Shown here: one piece after another, positions 6,102 to 6,186 of the stretch
How positions within the stretch are numbered: the stretch's first letter is position 1
Layout of the letters: each line of letters begins with the position of its first letter
From: Desulfonatronospira sp.
Lineage (GTDB): Bacteria > Desulfobacterota > Desulfovibrionia > Desulfovibrionales > Desulfonatronovibrionaceae
Direction of reading: 5' to 3'
Length of the DNA: 6,186 nucleotides
Assembly: GCA_003563255.1 (NCBI GenBank)
Contig: PWSL01000063.1
Location: forward strand, 1 to 6,186
Position numbers and translations under genes: made by a program
Notes under the pieces: model-generated
Databases searched by the model: none
The model's input: only the letters and a program-made list of their open reading frames with translations
What the model was told of the DNA's origin: nothing

Positions 6102-6186
6102 ATCACCTTTCCTTTCACTCCCAGCTCGATCACCGTGCCGGTGAAACTCGGCGTAACCACCCGCCCCACAATTCGGCGGCAGACAA
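6095..6186 (-). CDS. C-terminal end of an upstream gene (29 residues visible), unknown function
   Basis: The minus strand is open in one frame from the right edge (first complete codon at 6184) to a TGA at 6097-6095, which overlaps the ATG of the next gene by 7 bases (ATGCTGA). The visible end is VCRRIVGRVVTPSFTGTVIE followed by LGVKGKVIC. It alternates valine, threonine and glycine like a run of beta strands, which suits a virion protein, and its third codon positions are GC-rich like the neighbouring genes. The other two frames either contain a stop codon (with no good terminus near the next gene) or run through the ATG at 6101. The frame choice is plausible rather than proven because only 30 codons are visible. 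Confidence 0.5.
   Translation of the reverse strand, partial: VCRRIVGRVVTPSFTGTVIELGVKGKVIC
6106..6112 (-). promoter_or_regulatory. GGAAAGG ribosome binding site for the ATG at 6101
   Basis: GGAAAGG lies 4 bases before the ATG at 6101 and inside the end of the upstream reading frame. A similar sequence precedes the ATG at 3092. It supports the 6101 start, the only ATG close to the upstream stop. Confidence 0.5.

Overview
The window looks like part of the late structural (tail) module of a tailed phage or prophage. It is GC-rich. Eight reading frames can be supported, all on the minus strand and packed head to tail with gaps of 40 bases or less and two contacts at overlapping or adjoining stop/start codons. 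There is no room for an internal promoter or terminator between genes, so the window reads as one segment of a longer polycistronic transcript that enters from the right edge and leaves through the left edge. I recognised no rRNA, tRNA, CRISPR array, insertion sequence or integrase, and no gap exceeds 40 bases.

In transcription order (right to left): the tail end of an unknown upstream gene (6186-6095); a 126-residue beta-rich protein resembling small phage fibre or baseplate accessory modules (6101-5721); a second 126-residue protein just ahead of the hub gene (5680-5300); a 725-residue protein whose size, position and terminal sequence style suggest a baseplate hub or tail-tip protein (GTG start 5294, end 3117); a 122-residue small beta-sandwich-type virion protein (3092-2724); a RusA-family Holliday junction resolvase (2701-2303); a 691-residue cysteine-rich protein with an N-terminal coiled coil and degenerate repeated beta modules, probably a fibre or other surface structural protein (2298-223); and the start of another cysteine-rich protein carrying a duplicated CDCECG motif (219 to beyond base 1).

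The only gene with a firm family assignment is rusA. The structural calls rest on gene order, length and sequence style recalled from phage genomes and have not been tested by homology search. The host is uncertain. High GC, very cysteine-rich fibre-like proteins and this style of short structural proteins fit what I know of Planctomycetes prophages or environmental phages, but this is a low-confidence guess.

The genes probably cooperate in building the distal tail: accessory and adaptor proteins, the hub, then fibre or decoration proteins that face the host. The resolvase is the odd member: a DNA-branch nuclease inside a structural run. The most unusual sequence features are the 33 cysteines in the 691-residue protein, continuing into its downstream neighbour, and the resolvase placement.
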